A DNA stretch of 64,000 nucleotides from Microterricola gilva (GCF_004217495.1 NZ_SHLC01000001.1:496001-560000), one strand, 5' to 3'. Counted from the first letter of the stretch, positions 26,652 through 36,896 are shown. Translations and numbers: made by a program. The notes: generated by a model from the sequence alone, not told the origin.

Positions 26652-27641
26652 GTGCTTATTGCACAGCGTCCAACGCTCACCGAAGAGAACATTTCCGAAT
26701 TCCGCTCGCGGTTCGTCATCGAGCCCCTCGAGCCCGGCTTCGGTTACACCCTCGGCAACTCGCTTCGCCGCACCCTGCTTTCCTCGATCCCCGGCGCTGC
26801 TGTCACCAGCATCCGCATTGATGGCGTTCTCCACGAATTCAGCACCGTTCCCGGTGTGAAGGAAGACGTCACCGAGATCATCTTGAACATCAAGGGCCTC
26901 GTTGTCTCCAGCGAGCACGACGAGCCCATCACCGCCTACCTGCGCAAGCAGGGCGCCGGTGAGGTCACCGCCGCCGACATCTCGGCTCCGGCCGGTGTCG
27001 AGGTGCACAACCCCGAGCTCGTCATCGCGACGCTCAACGACACCGCCAAGTTCGAGCTCGAGCTCACCATCGAGCGCGGCCGCGGCTACGTGTCCGCCAC
27101 GCAGAACCGCAACGAGTACTCCGAGGCCGGCCAGATTCCGGTCGACTCGATCTACTCGCCCGTTCTCAAGGTGACCTACCGCGTCGAGGCAACTCGTGCC
27201 GGTGAGCGCACCGACTTCGACCGCCTCGTGGTCGACGTCGAGACCAAGTCGGCCATCAGCCCGCGCGATGCAATCGCATCCGCTGGTCGTACGCTGACCG
27301 AGCTGTTCGGCCTCGCTCGCGAGCTGAACACCGCCGCAGAGGGCATCGAGATCGGCCCGGCTCCCGTCGACGCCGTGCTCTCGAGCGAGCTGTCGATCCC
27401 GATCGAAGACCTCGACCTCTCGGTGCGCTCGTACAACTGCCTCAAGCGCGAAGGCATCAACAACGTGAGCGAACTGGTCGCCCTCTCGGAGACCCAGCTC
27501 ATGAACATCCGCAACTTCGGACAGAAGTCGGTGGATGAGGTCAAGGACAAGCTCGTAGAGCTCGGCCTGTCGCTCAAGGACTCCGTTCCTGGATTCGACG
27601 GCGCTCACTTCTACAGCGGCTTCGAAGACGAGACCAACTAG
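26652..27641 (+). CDS. rpoA: RNA polymerase alpha subunit
   Basis: A 329-residue subunit. The N-terminal dimerisation/assembly domain has [33 protein letters not shown] (about 18-50). The C-terminal domain (about 250-315), which contacts UP elements and activators, has [25 protein letters not shown] and [19 protein letters not shown] 26652 follows AAAGGA. A structured leader lies in front, and rplQ follows after 66 bases. Confidence 0.98.
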   Translation: MLIAQRPTLTEENISEFRSRFVIEPLEPGFGYTLGNSLRRTLLSSIPGAAVTSIRIDGVLHEFSTVPGVKEDVTEIILNIKGLVVSSEHDEPITAYLRKQGAGEVTAADISAPAGVEVHNPELVIATLNDTAKFELELTIERGRGYVSATQNRNEYSEAGQIPVDSIYSPVLKVTYRVEATRAGERTDFDRLVVDVETKSAISPRDAIASAGRTLTELFGLARELNTAAEGIEIGPAPVDAVLSSELSIPIEDLDLSVRSYNCLKREGINNVSELVALSETQLMNIRNFGQKSVDEVKDKLVELGLSLKDSVPGFDGAHFYSGFEDETN

Positions 27642-27707
27642 CGCTTCCGCGCTACCCGTGGCTCGTCGCAGAGCTTCCCACCACATTTGATACTGGAGAC
27701 ATAAAAA

Positions 27708-28226
27708 ATGCCTAAGCCTACTAAGGGCCCCCGCCTCGGAGGCGGTCCGGCACACGAGCGCCTCATGCTCGCCAACCTGGCTGCCGCCCTGTTCACGCAC
27801 AAGTCGATCAAGACCACGGAGACCAAGGCCAAGCGCCTGCAGCCCGTGGCCGAGCGCTTCGTCACCTTCGCGAAGCGTGGCGACCTGCACGCCCGCCGCC
27901 GCGTCCTCGCGTCGATCGGTGACAAGACCGTCGTGCACGAGCTCTTCACCGTGATCGCTCCGCAGGTTGCAGAGCGCGAAGGTGGCTACACGCGCATCAC
28001 CAAGCTCGGCTTCCGCAAGGGTGACAACGCCCCCATGGTCCAGATCGAGCTCGTCCTCGAGCCCGTCGTCGCCAAGCCGAAGTCCGCCAAGAAGGCCGCT
28101 GCTGCAGCGGCTGCCGCGGCTCCTGCTGCTGAGGCTCCGGCCGAGGTCGTCGAGGCTGAGGAGACCGTCGAGGTCGTCGAGGCCGAGGCAACCGAGGCTC
28201 CGGCCGAGGAGAAGGCCGCCGAATAA
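27708..28226 (+). CDS. rplQ: 50S ribosomal protein L17, with C-terminal Ala/Glu-rich tail
   Basis: The L17 core (1-117) is canonical: [36 protein letters not shown], with the [38 protein letters not shown] end. Beyond it is a tail of about 50 residues of Ala, Glu, Val and Pro, so the protein has 172 residues against about 117-130 in many bacteria. ATG 27708 follows TGGAG. It ends the alpha operon and is followed by a terminator. Confidence 0.96.
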   Translation: MPKPTKGPRLGGGPAHERLMLANLAAALFTHKSIKTTETKAKRLQPVAERFVTFAKRGDLHARRRVLASIGDKTVVHELFTVIAPQVAEREGGYTRITKLGFRKGDNAPMVQIELVLEPVVAKPKSAKKAAAAAAAAAPAAEAPAEVVEAEETVEVVEAEATEAPAEEKAAE

Positions 28227-28252
28227 GGCGCCTGCCATACCCCGCTTCACCC

Positions 28253-28292
28253 GAAGGGCCCCGAACGCGAGTTCGGGGCCCTTCGTCGTTCC
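28253..28292 (+). terminator. Terminator of the alpha operon
   Basis: 14-bp perfect stem (28253-28266 with 28271-28284, GAAGGGCCCCGAAC) around GCGA, followed by GTCGTTCC. Confidence 0.75.
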
Positions 28293-28338
28293 CCTCAGAC
28301 GGTGGGCCGCGTCACGAAATCCGGCCTGCCGGCTCTCC

Positions 28339-28351
28339 TAGACTGGATGCC
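28339..28351 (+). promoter_or_regulatory. -10 box of truA (leaderless type)
   Basis: TAGACT (28339-28344) ends seven bases before GTG 28352 and no ribosome-binding site lies between, as expected for a leaderless transcript. Confidence 0.5.
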
Positions 28352-29290
28352 GTGACTGAGCAGTACGCAGCCCCCGAGCCAGACCCGATCGACGACGATG
28401 CGGTGACGCGACTGGCCCCAGGCAGCGTCCGACTCCGGCTGGACATCGCCTACGACGGCACGAACTTCAGCGGCTGGGCGGTCCAGCCGGTGCTGCGCAC
28501 CGTCCAGGGCGAGATCGAGGCGGCGCTCGGGTCGATCCTGCGCCGCAACCCGCCGACACCCCGACTCGTCGTCGCCGGCCGCACCGACGCCGGTGTGCAC
28601 GCGACCGGACAGGTCGCGCACGTCGACCTCACGGAGGCGCAGGCGGCCAGCGTGCTGAGCCCGGCCAGGGGGCGCAACGCCCGTGCGGCGGACAGCGACG
28701 CCGCGATCGCGCTGGCACGGCGCCTGAACGGCATCCTGAGCCAGAAGGGCGACATCGTCATCCGGGCGGCGCGGCTCGCCCCGCCCGGCTTCGATGCGCG
28801 ATTCGGCGCGCTCTGGCGCCGCTACGAGTACCGCATCGCCGACGCGGAGTCCGAGCGCGACCCGCTGCAGCGGTTTCGCACCACCTGGCTCCCCAGCCGG
28901 CACTGGCTTGAGCCGATGGACGAGGTCGCCCAGGAGCTGTGCGGGCTGCACGACTTCGCCGCCTACTGCAAGCCGAAGCCACGCGCAACGACGATCCGCA
29001 CGCTGCAGAGCTTCTACTGGCGGCGGGACGAGCAGGGGGTGCTCATCGCCTCGCTGCAGGCCGATGCCTTCTGCCACAGCATGGTCCGTGCCCTCGTCGG
29101 CGGCTGCGTCGCGGTCGGCGTCGGCCGGCTCACGCCCGCGCGGCTGATCGAGCTGCGCGACGCACGCGAGCGCACCGCGGCGTTCAAGGTGATGCCGGCC
29201 CGCGGCCTGGTGCTCACCGAGATCGGATACCCGGATGACGCCGCCCTCGCGTTGCGGGCTGCGGAGACGCGCGCGCACCGCGCGCTCTAG
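28352..29290 (+). CDS. truA: tRNA pseudouridine(38-40) synthase TruA
   Basis: A 312-residue enzyme forming pseudouridine in the tRNA anticodon stem. LDIAYDGTNFSGWAVQP starts the first domain, and the catalytic Asp lies in AGRTDAGVHATGQVAHV (about 71-87). Later, RYEYRI and FCHSMVRALVGGCVAVG mark the second domain. Both a 25-residue acidic N-terminal extension and a stretch around SPARGRNARAADSDA are longer than in minimal TruA. GTG 28352 is preferred because of the adjacent -10 box. Commonly follows rplQ. Confidence 0.93.
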   Translation: MTEQYAAPEPDPIDDDAVTRLAPGSVRLRLDIAYDGTNFSGWAVQPVLRTVQGEIEAALGSILRRNPPTPRLVVAGRTDAGVHATGQVAHVDLTEAQAASVLSPARGRNARAADSDAAIALARRLNGILSQKGDIVIRAARLAPPGFDARFGALWRRYEYRIADAESERDPLQRFRTTWLPSRHWLEPMDEVAQELCGLHDFAAYCKPKPRATTIRTLQSFYWRRDEQGVLIASLQADAFCHSMVRALVGGCVAVGVGRLTPARLIELRDARERTAAFKVMPARGLVLTEIGYPDDAALALRAAETRAHRAL

Positions 29291-29324
29291 GCCGGCGACG
29301 CCGCCCGCCCGGCATCCGCTCGAA

Positions 29325-29353
29325 TTGCCAGCGCGCCGCCGAGCGTCTATTAT
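29325..29353 (+). promoter_or_regulatory. Promoter of rplM-rpsI
   Basis: TTGCCA (29325-29330), 17 bases, TATTAT (29348-29353). It implies a leader of about 125 bases before rplM. Confidence 0.7.
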
Positions 29354-29484
29354 TGATCCTTGGTGTCTCGGCTTGCTGGCCGAGCCCGCGAACGTGAGCC
29401 CTCCATCGTTTGTGTTCCACATACGAACACGCCCGGAGCGGGATTCACGAACACCTCCGTTCGACACAGAAAGCAGCCACTACA

Positions 29485-29931
29485 GTGACGCGCACTTACA
29501 CCCCGAAGGCTTCCGAAGTTTCGCGCAGTTGGGTCATCATTGACGCAACTGACGTCGTTCTCGGCCGCCTCGCCAGCCACGCAGCCGTAATCCTCCGCGG
29601 CAAGAACAAGGCGACATTCACCCCCCACATGGACATGGGTGACTTCGTCATCATCATCAACGCCGACAAGGTCGCCCTGACCGGCTCCAAGCTCGACCAG
29701 AAGAAGGCCTACCGCCACTCGGGCTACCCGGGCGGCCTCACGGCCGTCAGCTACTCCGAGCTGCTCGAGAAGAACCCTGAGCGCGCAGTCGAGAAGGCCA
29801 TCCGCGGAATGCTTCCGAAGAACTCCATCGGTCGCGCTCAGCTCAAGAAGCTCAAGGTCTACGCAGGCTCCGAGCACCCGCACGCCGCGCAGCAGCCGGT
29901 GCCGTACACCCTGACCCAGGTCGCTCAGTAG
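29485..29931 (+). CDS. rplM: 50S ribosomal protein L13
   Basis: A 148-residue early-assembly protein of the 50S subunit. [21 protein letters not shown] near the start, [37 protein letters not shown] and the [21 protein letters not shown] segment are canonical. GTG 29485 gives the usual start TRTYTPKA; upstream in-frame codons read as leader. The ribosome-binding site is weak (AGAAAG). rpsI follows after 52 bases. Confidence 0.96.
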   Translation: MTRTYTPKASEVSRSWVIIDATDVVLGRLASHAAVILRGKNKATFTPHMDMGDFVIIINADKVALTGSKLDQKKAYRHSGYPGGLTAVSYSELLEKNPERAVEKAIRGMLPKNSIGRAQLKKLKVYAGSEHPHAAQQPVPYTLTQVAQ

Positions 29932-29983
29932 AGCCTCCCGGTCCCAGACTTCTCGACTTCTAAGACAAAGGATTACCACCATC

Positions 29984-30466
29984 GTGGCTAAGATCGCAGA
30001 CCAGATTGACTCTCCGGAGAGCTACTCCACCGAGACGCCGGCCGAGGCAGCCCCCAAGGCTCCCCGCGCAGTGCTGAACGTTGGCGGCGCAGCCGTCGGA
30101 CGTCGCAAGCAGGCCATCGCCCGCGTGCGCCTCGTTCCCGGCTCGGGCACGCTCAGCGTGAACAAGCGTGAGTTCGCCGAGTACTTCCCCAACAAGCTGC
30201 ACCAGCAGCTGATCACCGACCCCTTCAAGGTGCTCGACCTCGTCGGCAGCTACGACGTGGTCGCCAAGATCACCGGTGGCGGCCCCTCGGGTCAGGCAGG
30301 CGCACTGCGTCTCGCCATCGCTCGTGCGCTCAACGAGATCGACCGCGAGAACAACCGCGCGATCCTGAAGAAGGCCGGCTTCCTCACTCGTGACGCTCGC
30401 GTCATCGAGCGCAAGAAGGCTGGTCTCAAGAAGGCCCGCAAGGCCTCGCAGTTCTCGAAGCGCTAA
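29984..30466 (+). CDS. rpsI: 30S ribosomal protein S9
   Basis: A 160-residue protein whose C-terminal tail reaches the P-site tRNA. The core begins near residue 37 ([17 protein letters not shown]) and includes [21 protein letters not shown] and the conserved end [12 protein letters not shown], with its terminal Lys-Arg intact. About 35 N-terminal residues are a Pro/Ala/Glu-rich extension. GTG 29984 follows AAAGGA. Co-transcribed with rplM; glmM lies 27 bases downstream. Confidence 0.96.
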   Translation: MAKIADQIDSPESYSTETPAEAAPKAPRAVLNVGGAAVGRRKQAIARVRLVPGSGTLSVNKREFAEYFPNKLHQQLITDPFKVLDLVGSYDVVAKITGGGPSGQAGALRLAIARALNEIDRENNRAILKKAGFLTRDARVIERKKAGLKKARKASQFSKR

Positions 30467-30493
30467 CCAGCGCTTTCATCGGAGTATCAGGCA

Positions 30494-31855
30494 TTGCCTC
30501 GACTCTTTGGCACGGACGGCGTCCGGGGCCTGGCCAACCGTGAACTCACGGCTGACCTGGCCCTGGGCCTCGCCCAGGCCGCCGCCGCTGTGCTCACAAA
30601 AGGGCGCCGCGCCGAAGAACGCCGCGCGGCCGGTCGCAGACCGGTTGCCGTCGTTGCGCGCGACCCGCGCATTTCCGGTGAGTTCCTCACCGCCGCCGTC
30701 TCGGCCGGCCTCGCCTCCTCTGGCGTCGATGTCCTCGACGCCGGGGTGCTGCCAACCCCCGCCGCGGCCTTCCTGATCGCCGACATCGGCGCCGACTTCG
30801 GCGTGATGCTCTCGGCTTCGCACAATCCGGCCCCCGACAACGGCATCAAGTTCTTTGCCTTCGGCGGCACCAAGCTTCCCGATGAGGTCGAAGACCGCAT
30901 CGAGGCCTACCTCGACAAAGAGGTCCTGCTGCCGACCGGTGGCGACGTCGGCCGCATCCGTCGTTTCGCGGACGCAGAGGACCGCTACGTCCTGCACCTG
31001 CTCGGCACGCTGCCCAACCGCCTCGACGGCATCCACGTCGTGCTCGACTGCGCCCACGGTGCGGCATCCGGCGTCTCGCCTGAGGTGTTCACCAACGCCG
31101 GTGCGCGCATCACCCTCATCGGTGCCGATCCAGACGGCATGAACATCAACGACGGCGTCGGATCGACCCACCTCGACAAGCTGGCCAAGGCCGTGCTCGA
31201 GCACGGGGCCGACGTCGGCATCGCGCACGACGGCGACGCCGACCGCTGCCTCGCGGTCGACCACGAGGGCAACGTCGTCGACGGCGACCAGATCATGGCG
31301 ATCCTGGCCGTCGCGATGAAGGAGCGCGGCCACCTCACCAACGACACCCTCGTCGCGACGGTGATGAGCAACCTCGGCCTGCGCAAGGCGATGGCGGCCA
31401 ACGACATCACCATGATCCAGACGAAGGTCGGCGACCGCTACGTGCTCGAAGAGCTGAACGCCGACGGCCTCGCGCTGGGCGGCGAGCAGTCCGGCCACGT
31501 CATCATGACGGAGTACGCGACGACCGGCGACGGTGTGCTGACCGGCCTGCACCTGGTGGCCGAGATGGCGCGCACCGGCAAGTCGATTGCCGAGCTCGCC
31601 AGCGTGATGACGGTGTACCCGCAGATTCTCGTCAACGTGCGCGGCGTCAACCACACGGCCATGGCCGGCGACGAGGGCATCGCGGATGCCGTTCGCGCCG
31701 CCGAGGCGGAACTCGGCGACACCGGGCGCGTGCTGTTGCGGCCGTCCGGCACCGAGCCGATGGTGCGCGTCATGGTGGAGGCCGCCGACCAGGCGACCGC
31801 AGACCGGCTCGCGCACTCGCTCGCCGACGTCGTGCGGGAGCGCCTCGCGCTGTAG
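30494..31855 (+). CDS. glmM: Phosphoglucosamine mutase
   Basis: A 453-residue enzyme converting glucosamine-6-phosphate to glucosamine-1-phosphate for peptidoglycan synthesis. The start is [17 protein letters not shown], the phosphoserine loop is [13 protein letters not shown] with Ser109, the metal-binding loop is [11 protein letters not shown], and the sugar-binding GGEQSGH follows. It starts at TTG 30494 behind TCGGAG. It lies in the rplM-rpsI transcription unit, a conserved actinobacterial order, and glmS, which makes its substrate, is nearby. Confidence 0.95.
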   Translation: MPRLFGTDGVRGLANRELTADLALGLAQAAAAVLTKGRRAEERRAAGRRPVAVVARDPRISGEFLTAAVSAGLASSGVDVLDAGVLPTPAAAFLIADIGADFGVMLSASHNPAPDNGIKFFAFGGTKLPDEVEDRIEAYLDKEVLLPTGGDVGRIRRFADAEDRYVLHLLGTLPNRLDGIHVVLDCAHGAASGVSPEVFTNAGARITLIGADPDGMNINDGVGSTHLDKLAKAVLEHGADVGIAHDGDADRCLAVDHEGNVVDGDQIMAILAVAMKERGHLTNDTLVATVMSNLGLRKAMAANDITMIQTKVGDRYVLEELNADGLALGGEQSGHVIMTEYATTGDGVLTGLHLVAEMARTGKSIAELASVMTVYPQILVNVRGVNHTAMAGDEGIADAVRAAEAELGDTGRVLLRPSGTEPMVRVMVEAADQATADRLAHSLADVVRERLAL

Positions 31856-31857
31856 CC

Positions 31858-31914
31858 CGAACTCGTAGAAAAGGCCCGATACTCGCTGAGTTTCGGGCCA
31901 TTTCTACGAGTTCG
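31858..31914. terminator. Long bidirectional hairpin between glmM and coaA
   Basis: CGAACTCGTAGAAA (31858-31871) pairs with 31901-31914, then after an A-A mismatch GGCCCGA pairs with TCGGGCC. It serves both convergent genes and resembles the hairpin at 39987-40043. Confidence 0.75.
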
Positions 31915-31940
31915 CCGCGTCGAGGTCCGCTGCCGACGGA

Positions 31941-32894
31941 TTAGAGCTTGCGGAGAAGCACGCTGGAGACGGCGTGGTCCGAGTCCTTGCGGAGCACGAG
32001 GGTGGCGCGCGAGCGGGTGGGGCGGATATTCTGCAGCAGATTCGGCTCGTTGATGCTCTGCCAGATGCCGCGCGCCCGAGCCCGCGCCTGCTCCTCGGAG
32101 AGCGAGGCGAAGCGGTGGAAGTAGGACTTCGGGTTGCTGAACGCCCCGCGCTGCAGCTTGAGGAAGCGTTCCTCGTACCAGCGGGCGATGTCGGAGGTGC
32201 GCGCATCGACGTAGACGGTGAAGTCGAACAGGTCGCTCACGGCGAGGCGGTGGCCGGGAGCGGGCGGCTGCAGCACGTTCAGGCCCTCGACGATCAGCAC
32301 GTCGGGCTGACGCACCGTGATCTGGGCGTCCGGCACGATGTCGTAGCTGAGGTGCGAGTAGAACGGCGCGCGCACCTCAGGCGCCCCCGACTTCACGGCG
32401 CTGACGAAGCGGAGCAGCGCACGGCGGTCGTAGGACTCCGGAAAACCCTTGCGCTCCATCAGGCCGCGGCGCTCGAGTTCGGCGTTGGGCAGCAGGAAGC
32501 CGTCGGTCGTCACCAGCTCGACGCGGGGAGTGTCCTCCCAACGGGCGAGCAACTCCCGCAACAGACGGGCGATCGTCGACTTTCCGACGGCCACGGAGCC
32601 GGCGACACCGATCACGAACGGCGTCGTCGCCGAACGCTCGCCGAGGAAGTCGCTCGTGGCGCGGTGCAGCTGCTTGGTGCCGGCCACATAAAGGTTGAGC
32701 AGTCGACTGAGCGGCAGGTAGACATCGGTCACCTCTGAGAGGTTCAGCGGCTCGCCGAGGCCCCGGAGCTGAACGAGCTCTGTCTCCTGCAGCGGCAGGC
32801 GGGTGGATGACGCCAGCGCGGCCCAATCGGCGCGCTCCAACTCGACGAACGGAGAGTTGTGGCCATTGCCATTCTGGTTGCGCTGCTCGGCCAT
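31941..32894 (-). CDS. coaA: Pantothenate kinase, type I
   Basis: A 317-residue P-loop kinase phosphorylating pantothenate, the first step of coenzyme A synthesis. Walker A is [17 protein letters not shown] (96-112). [13 protein letters not shown] follows, then the [15 protein letters not shown] segment, [10 protein letters not shown], and [14 protein letters not shown] 32894 is preferred to a GTG seven codons upstream because it gives a standard N-terminus and lies close behind an AGTAAACT box. It diverges from glmS over about 80 bases and converges with glmM. Confidence 0.95.
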   Translation of the reverse strand: MAEQRNQNGNGHNSPFVELERADWAALASSTRLPLQETELVQLRGLGEPLNLSEVTDVYLPLSRLLNLYVAGTKQLHRATSDFLGERSATTPFVIGVAGSVAVGKSTIARLLRELLARWEDTPRVELVTTDGFLLPNAELERRGLMERKGFPESYDRRALLRFVSAVKSGAPEVRAPFYSHLSYDIVPDAQITVRQPDVLIVEGLNVLQPPAPGHRLAVSDLFDFTVYVDARTSDIARWYEERFLKLQRGAFSNPKSYFHRFASLSEEQARARARGIWQSINEPNLLQNIRPTRSRATLVLRKDSDHAVSSVLLRKL

Positions 32895-32963
32895 AAACCC
32901 CGAGTTTACTGGCACGCGGCGTGCCAGAGCCGCCGCGTCCGGAGCTCTCAGGAATTAGTCGAC

Positions 32964-32977
32964 TAAAATCATCCCCT
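32964..32977 (+). promoter_or_regulatory. -10 box of glmS
   Basis: TAAAAT (32964-32969) ends eight bases before ATG 32978; no ribosome-binding site intervenes, so the transcript is probably nearly leaderless. No glmS ribozyme fits in this space. Confidence 0.55.
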
Positions 32978-34828
32978 ATGTGCGGAATTGTTGGATATGT
33001 CGGTGACAAGAAGAGCCTCGAAGTACTCGTCGGCGGGCTCCGCCGTCTGGAGTACCGCGGCTACGACTCGGCCGGCGTTGCGGTGATCGACGACGACGGG
33101 CACCTCGGCACGGCCAAGAAGTCCGGCAAGCTCGTCAAGCTCACCGACGAGCTCGCCGCCTCCCCGATTGCTGACGGCCGCGCCGGCATCGGCCACACCC
33201 GCTGGGCAACCCACGGTGGTCCGACCGATGTGAACGCCCACCCCCACCTCGGTGACGACGGCAAACTCGCACTGATCCACAACGGCATCATCGAGAACTT
33301 CTCCGAGCTCAAGAACGAGCTCCTCGCCGAGGGCTACAGCTTCGACAGCGAGACGGACACCGAGGTCGCCGCCGTGCTGCTCGGCCGCGAATACCGGGCA
33401 ACCGGAGATCTGCGTGCGGCCTTCCGCAACGTCGTCAGCCGCCTCGACGGCGCCTTCACACTGCTGGCCCTGCACCGCGATGAGCCGAACCTCGTCGTCG
33501 GCGCGCGCCGCAACTCGCCGCTCGTGATCGGCCTCGGCGACGGCGAGAACTTCCTCGGCTCCGACGTCGCAGCGTTCGTGCAGTACACCCGAACCGCGAT
33601 GGCCGTCGGCCAGGACCAGATCGTTGCCATCACCCCCGACTCCGTCGTCGTCACCGACTTCGCCGGCGCCCCGGTCGAGGTCGAGACCTTCGAGGTCGAG
33701 TGGGACGCGGAAGCCGCAGACAAGGGCGGCTGGTCCAGCTTCATGGCCAAGGAGGTCGCCGAGCAGCCAGACGCCGTCGCGAACACGCTGCGCGGGCGCA
33801 TCGTCGGCGATGCGGTCGTCGTGCCGGAGCTGGCCGCCTTCGGCGACGACGTGCTCGCCGGCATCCGCCGCATCGTGATCATCGCCTGCGGAACCGCCGC
33901 ATACGCCGGCATGACCGCGCAGTACGCGATCGAGAAGTGGGCACGGGTTCCGGTCACCGTCGAGCTCAGCCACGAGTTCCGCTACCGCGACCCGGTGATC
34001 TCCGACGACACCCTGGTGATCTCGATCAGCCAGTCCGGCGAGACCATGGACACGCTGATGGCCGTGAAGTACGCCCGCGAAGCCGGTGCGCGCGTGATCT
34101 CGGTGTGCAACACTCAGGGCGCGACGATTCCGCGCGAATCGGACGCCGTCGTGTACACGCACGCAGGGCCCGAGGTCGCCGTGGCATCCACCAAGGCCTT
34201 CGTCGCCCAGATCACGGCCCTGTACCTCTTCGGTCTGCACCTGGCCCGCGTGCGCGGCACGCTGAGCGAGGCAGAGCAGGCCGAGCAGGTGGGCGAGCTC
34301 ACCGCGATCCCCGCGAAGATCGCGACGGTGCTGGAATCCAGCGCAACGATCGCCCAGCTCGCGCACTGGATGGCCGACACCCGTGCCGTGCTCTTCCTCG
34401 GCCGCCATGTCGGCTTCCCGATCGCGATGGAGGGCGCGCTCAAGCTCAAGGAGCTGGCGTACATCCACGCGGAGGGATTCGCCGCCGGCGAGCTCAAGCA
34501 CGGCCCGATCGCCCTGATCGAGCCGGGCCAGCCCGTATTCGTCGTTGTTCCGAGCCCGCGCGGCTCGGCGACGCTCCACCCCAAGGTCGTCTCCAACATC
34601 CAGGAGATCCGCGCCCGCGGTGCCCGCGTGATCGCGATCGCCGAGCAGGGCGACGTCGCGGTGCTGCCGTTCGCCGACGAGGTCGTGCGGATCCCGCTCG
34701 CCGGGGCGCTGTTCGAGCCGCTGCTGGCCGTCGTTCCGCTGCAGATCTTCGCGATGGAACTCTCCATCGCCAAGGGCCTCGACGTCGACCAGCCGCGCAA
34801 CCTCGCCAAGTCCGTCACGGTCGAGTAA
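32978..34828 (+). CDS. glmS: Glutamine-fructose-6-phosphate aminotransferase
   Basis: A 616-residue enzyme making glucosamine-6-phosphate, the entry to amino-sugar synthesis. The N-terminal glutaminase domain starts MCGIVGYVG, with nucleophile Cys2, then HTRWATHGGPTDVNAHPH. Two SIS sugar-isomerase domains follow (from about 290 and 460) with the CGTAAYAG and SISQSGETMDT motifs. The final residues, VDQPRNLAKSVTVE, are the conserved C-terminal sequence. It diverges from coaA; acpS follows after 48 bases. Confidence 0.97.
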   Translation: MCGIVGYVGDKKSLEVLVGGLRRLEYRGYDSAGVAVIDDDGHLGTAKKSGKLVKLTDELAASPIADGRAGIGHTRWATHGGPTDVNAHPHLGDDGKLALIHNGIIENFSELKNELLAEGYSFDSETDTEVAAVLLGREYRATGDLRAAFRNVVSRLDGAFTLLALHRDEPNLVVGARRNSPLVIGLGDGENFLGSDVAAFVQYTRTAMAVGQDQIVAITPDSVVVTDFAGAPVEVETFEVEWDAEAADKGGWSSFMAKEVAEQPDAVANTLRGRIVGDAVVVPELAAFGDDVLAGIRRIVIIACGTAAYAGMTAQYAIEKWARVPVTVELSHEFRYRDPVISDDTLVISISQSGETMDTLMAVKYAREAGARVISVCNTQGATIPRESDAVVYTHAGPEVAVASTKAFVAQITALYLFGLHLARVRGTLSEAEQAEQVGELTAIPAKIATVLESSATIAQLAHWMADTRAVLFLGRHVGFPIAMEGALKLKELAYIHAEGFAAGELKHGPIALIEPGQPVFVVVPSPRGSATLHPKVVSNIQEIRARGARVIAIAEQGDVAVLPFADEVVRIPLAGALFEPLLAVVPLQIFAMELSIAKGLDVDQPRNLAKSVTVE

Positions 34829-34876
34829 TCCGGATGCCGGCCGTGCCACGCGGAGCCGAATGAACGGCGGACTCGG

Positions 34877-35272
34877 ATGATCGTCGGGATCGGGGTCGAC
34901 GTCGTCGACCTCGCGCGATTCGAGCGAGCCATCGCCCGCACGCCACGGTTGCCGGAGCGCCTGTTCGCCGAGAGCGAACGGAGCAAGCCGGTGCACTCGC
35001 TGGCCGCCCGATTCGCCGCCAAGGAGGCGCTGATCAAGGCGCTCGGTGGACCGGCGACGCTCCGCTGGCACGACATGGAGGTCGTCAACGACGAGGACGG
35101 CAATCCGGGCTTCGCGCTGCACGGTGCCACGGCCGCAGAGGCTGCGGCCCGCGGCATCACAAGGATCCACCTCTCGATGAGCCATGACGCCGGAATCGCG
35201 ACGGCCTTCGTCATCGCGGAATCCGGACCAGCAACACCAGCACCACCAGAAACGGGAACGGACGAGACATGA
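34877..35272 (+). CDS. acpS: Holo-[acyl-carrier-protein] synthase
   Basis: A 131-residue AcpS, transferring phosphopantetheine from CoA to acyl carrier protein. MIVGIGVDVVDLARFERAI contains the Mg-binding Asp8, and FAAKEALIKALG carries the second acidic ligand. HLSMSHDAGIATAFVIAE forms the last strand. A Pro/Thr tail of about 15 residues extends the C-terminus. It overlaps alr by four bases (ATGA), so the two are co-translated. Confidence 0.94.
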   Translation: MIVGIGVDVVDLARFERAIARTPRLPERLFAESERSKPVHSLAARFAAKEALIKALGGPATLRWHDMEVVNDEDGNPGFALHGATAAEAAARGITRIHLSMSHDAGIATAFVIAESGPATPAPPETGTDET

Positions 35273-36408
35273 GCGGGAACAGCGATGCGACACTGCGCGC
35301 TGCGGTGATCGACCTGGACGCGGTGCGCGGCAATCTGCACGCCATCCGCTCGTTCGTCGGCCGCGATGTCGCACCAGCACCGCTCGTGATGGCGGTGGTC
35401 AAGGCAAACGCATACGGGCACGGCGCGATCGCGGTCGCCCTCGCCGCCCAGGACGGCGGAGTCGACTGGCTCGGCGTCGCCGACATCGACGAAGCCCTCG
35501 AGCTGCGTTCGGCCGGGGTCACCGCGCCGATCCTCGCCTGGCTGCACGGCCAGGATGCAGACTTCGCAGCGGCCGTCGCGGCCGAGGTGAGCCTCGGCAT
35601 CTCCTCCCTCGCGCAGTTGCGGGCGGCGGCGGGCGCCGCCAGGGCGCTGCAGCGTGTGGCATCCGTGCAGCTCAAGCTCGACACCGGTCTTAGCCGCAAC
35701 GGCGTCGCCGCGAGCGAGTGGGCCGAGGTCTTCGCGGTAGCCAGAGAAGCAGAACTCGCCGGTGAGGTGCGCGTCGACGGTCTATTCAGCCACCTCTCCA
35801 ACGCTTCTCCGGCCGACGACGCCGCCCAGTGCGCACTCTTCGACCAGGGCATCGCGGCCGCGGAGGGCGCAGGGCTCAGTCCGGCGCTGCTGCACATCGC
35901 GGCCACGGCCGCCGCGCTCAGCCTGCCGGCCGCGCGCTACTCCATGGTGCGCATCGGAATCGGCATCTATGGGCTCTCGCCGTGGGGCGACGCCCTCCCG
36001 GCCGGCCTCGAGCTCGTACCCGTGATGACGCTCACCGCCCGCGTCGCCGCCGTGCGCCGGGTGCTGGCAGGCACCGCGGCCAGCTACGACTACACCTGGC
36101 GGGCAACGCGTGACACGACGCTCGTGCTCGTCCCGCTCGGCTATGCCGACGGTATCCCGCGGCAGGCATCGGGTCGGGCGAGCGTCTCGATCGGCGGCGC
36201 AACGCACCCGGTGATCGGGCGCATCGCGATGGACCAGTTCATCGTCGATGTCGGCGACGCCGAGGTGCACCCTGGCGACGAGGTTGTGCTGTTCGGCGAT
36301 CCGGCGCGCGGGGTTCCGAGCGCCGAGAGTTGGGCGGATGCCGCAGGAACGATCAACTACGAGATCGTCACCCGCATCGGCCACCGCGTGCCCAGGAGCG
36401 CCAGGTGA
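35269..36408 (+). CDS. alr: Alanine racemase
   Basis: A 379-residue PLP enzyme making D-alanine for peptidoglycan. The PLP Lys45 is in MAVVKANAYGHGA, with LDTGLSRNG and MVRIGIGIYGLSP in the barrel, and the C-terminal beta-domain with TLVLVPLGYADGIPR and IGRIAMDQFIVDV. It sits between acpS and tsaE with overlaps at both ends (ATGA, GTGA), so the genes form one translational unit. Confidence 0.96.
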   Translation: MSGNSDATLRAAVIDLDAVRGNLHAIRSFVGRDVAPAPLVMAVVKANAYGHGAIAVALAAQDGGVDWLGVADIDEALELRSAGVTAPILAWLHGQDADFAAAVAAEVSLGISSLAQLRAAAGAARALQRVASVQLKLDTGLSRNGVAASEWAEVFAVAREAELAGEVRVDGLFSHLSNASPADDAAQCALFDQGIAAAEGAGLSPALLHIAATAAALSLPAARYSMVRIGIGIYGLSPWGDALPAGLELVPVMTLTARVAAVRRVLAGTAASYDYTWRATRDTTLVLVPLGYADGIPRQASGRASVSIGGATHPVIGRIAMDQFIVDVGDAEVHPGDEVVLFGDPARGVPSAESWADAAGTINYEIVTRIGHRVPRSAR

Positions 36409-36896
36409 TCACCCGCACCGTCGACACGGCCGACGACATGCACGAGTTCGGGGCGGCCATGGCGGCGCGGCTGCGCGCCGGGGACCTGCTCGTGCTCGAC
36501 GGACCGCTCGGTGCGGGCAAGACGACGTTCACGAGGGGACTCGGTGAGGGCCTCGGCATCCGCGGCACCGTCACCAGCCCGACGTTCGTGCTTGCCCGCA
36601 CCCACCCGAGCGTTGTCGGCGGGCCTGCGCTTGTGCACGTCGACGCCTACCGGCTCGGCGACGCCAGGGAGCTCGACGACCTCGACATCGACTACGCGAA
36701 CTCGGTCGTCGTCGTGGAGTGGGGCGCAGGCATGCTCGACGGTGTGAGCGAGTCGTGGCTCGAGATGACATTGCAGCGGCCGACGGGCGCAGCGCCCGAT
36801 GGGGGAGACTCGGCCGAGCTGGACGGCGACGAGCCCCGCGTGGTCACCGTGCGCGGCTTCGGGCCGCGCTGGGCCGGTTCCGAGTTCTCCGCGTAG
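36405..36896 (+). CDS. tsaE: tRNA t6A biosynthesis ATPase TsaE
   Basis: A 163-residue P-loop protein that activates the TsaB-TsaD complex for t6A37 formation in tRNA. Walker A is GPLGAGKTTFTRGL (33-46). TSPTFVLARTH and the HVDAYRLGDARELDDLDID segment (Walker B region) follow, then VVVVEWGAG. The C-terminal 45 residues are a variable Gly/Asp-rich stretch. GTG 36405 overlaps the alr stop by four bases. tsaB follows after 87 bases. Confidence 0.94.
   Translation: MITRTVDTADDMHEFGAAMAARLRAGDLLVLDGPLGAGKTTFTRGLGEGLGIRGTVTSPTFVLARTHPSVVGGPALVHVDAYRLGDARELDDLDIDYANSVVVVEWGAGMLDGVSESWLEMTLQRPTGAAPDGGDSAELDGDEPRVVTVRGFGPRWAGSEFSA

Noticed and set aside
26646..28250. 534-codon open frame antisense to rpoA and rplQ
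   Set aside because: Antisense shadow of two certain genes.
32895..32977. glmS ribozyme upstream of glmS
   Set aside because: The divergent gap of about 80 bases is too short and lacks the ribozyme core; the -10 box lies eight bases from the start.
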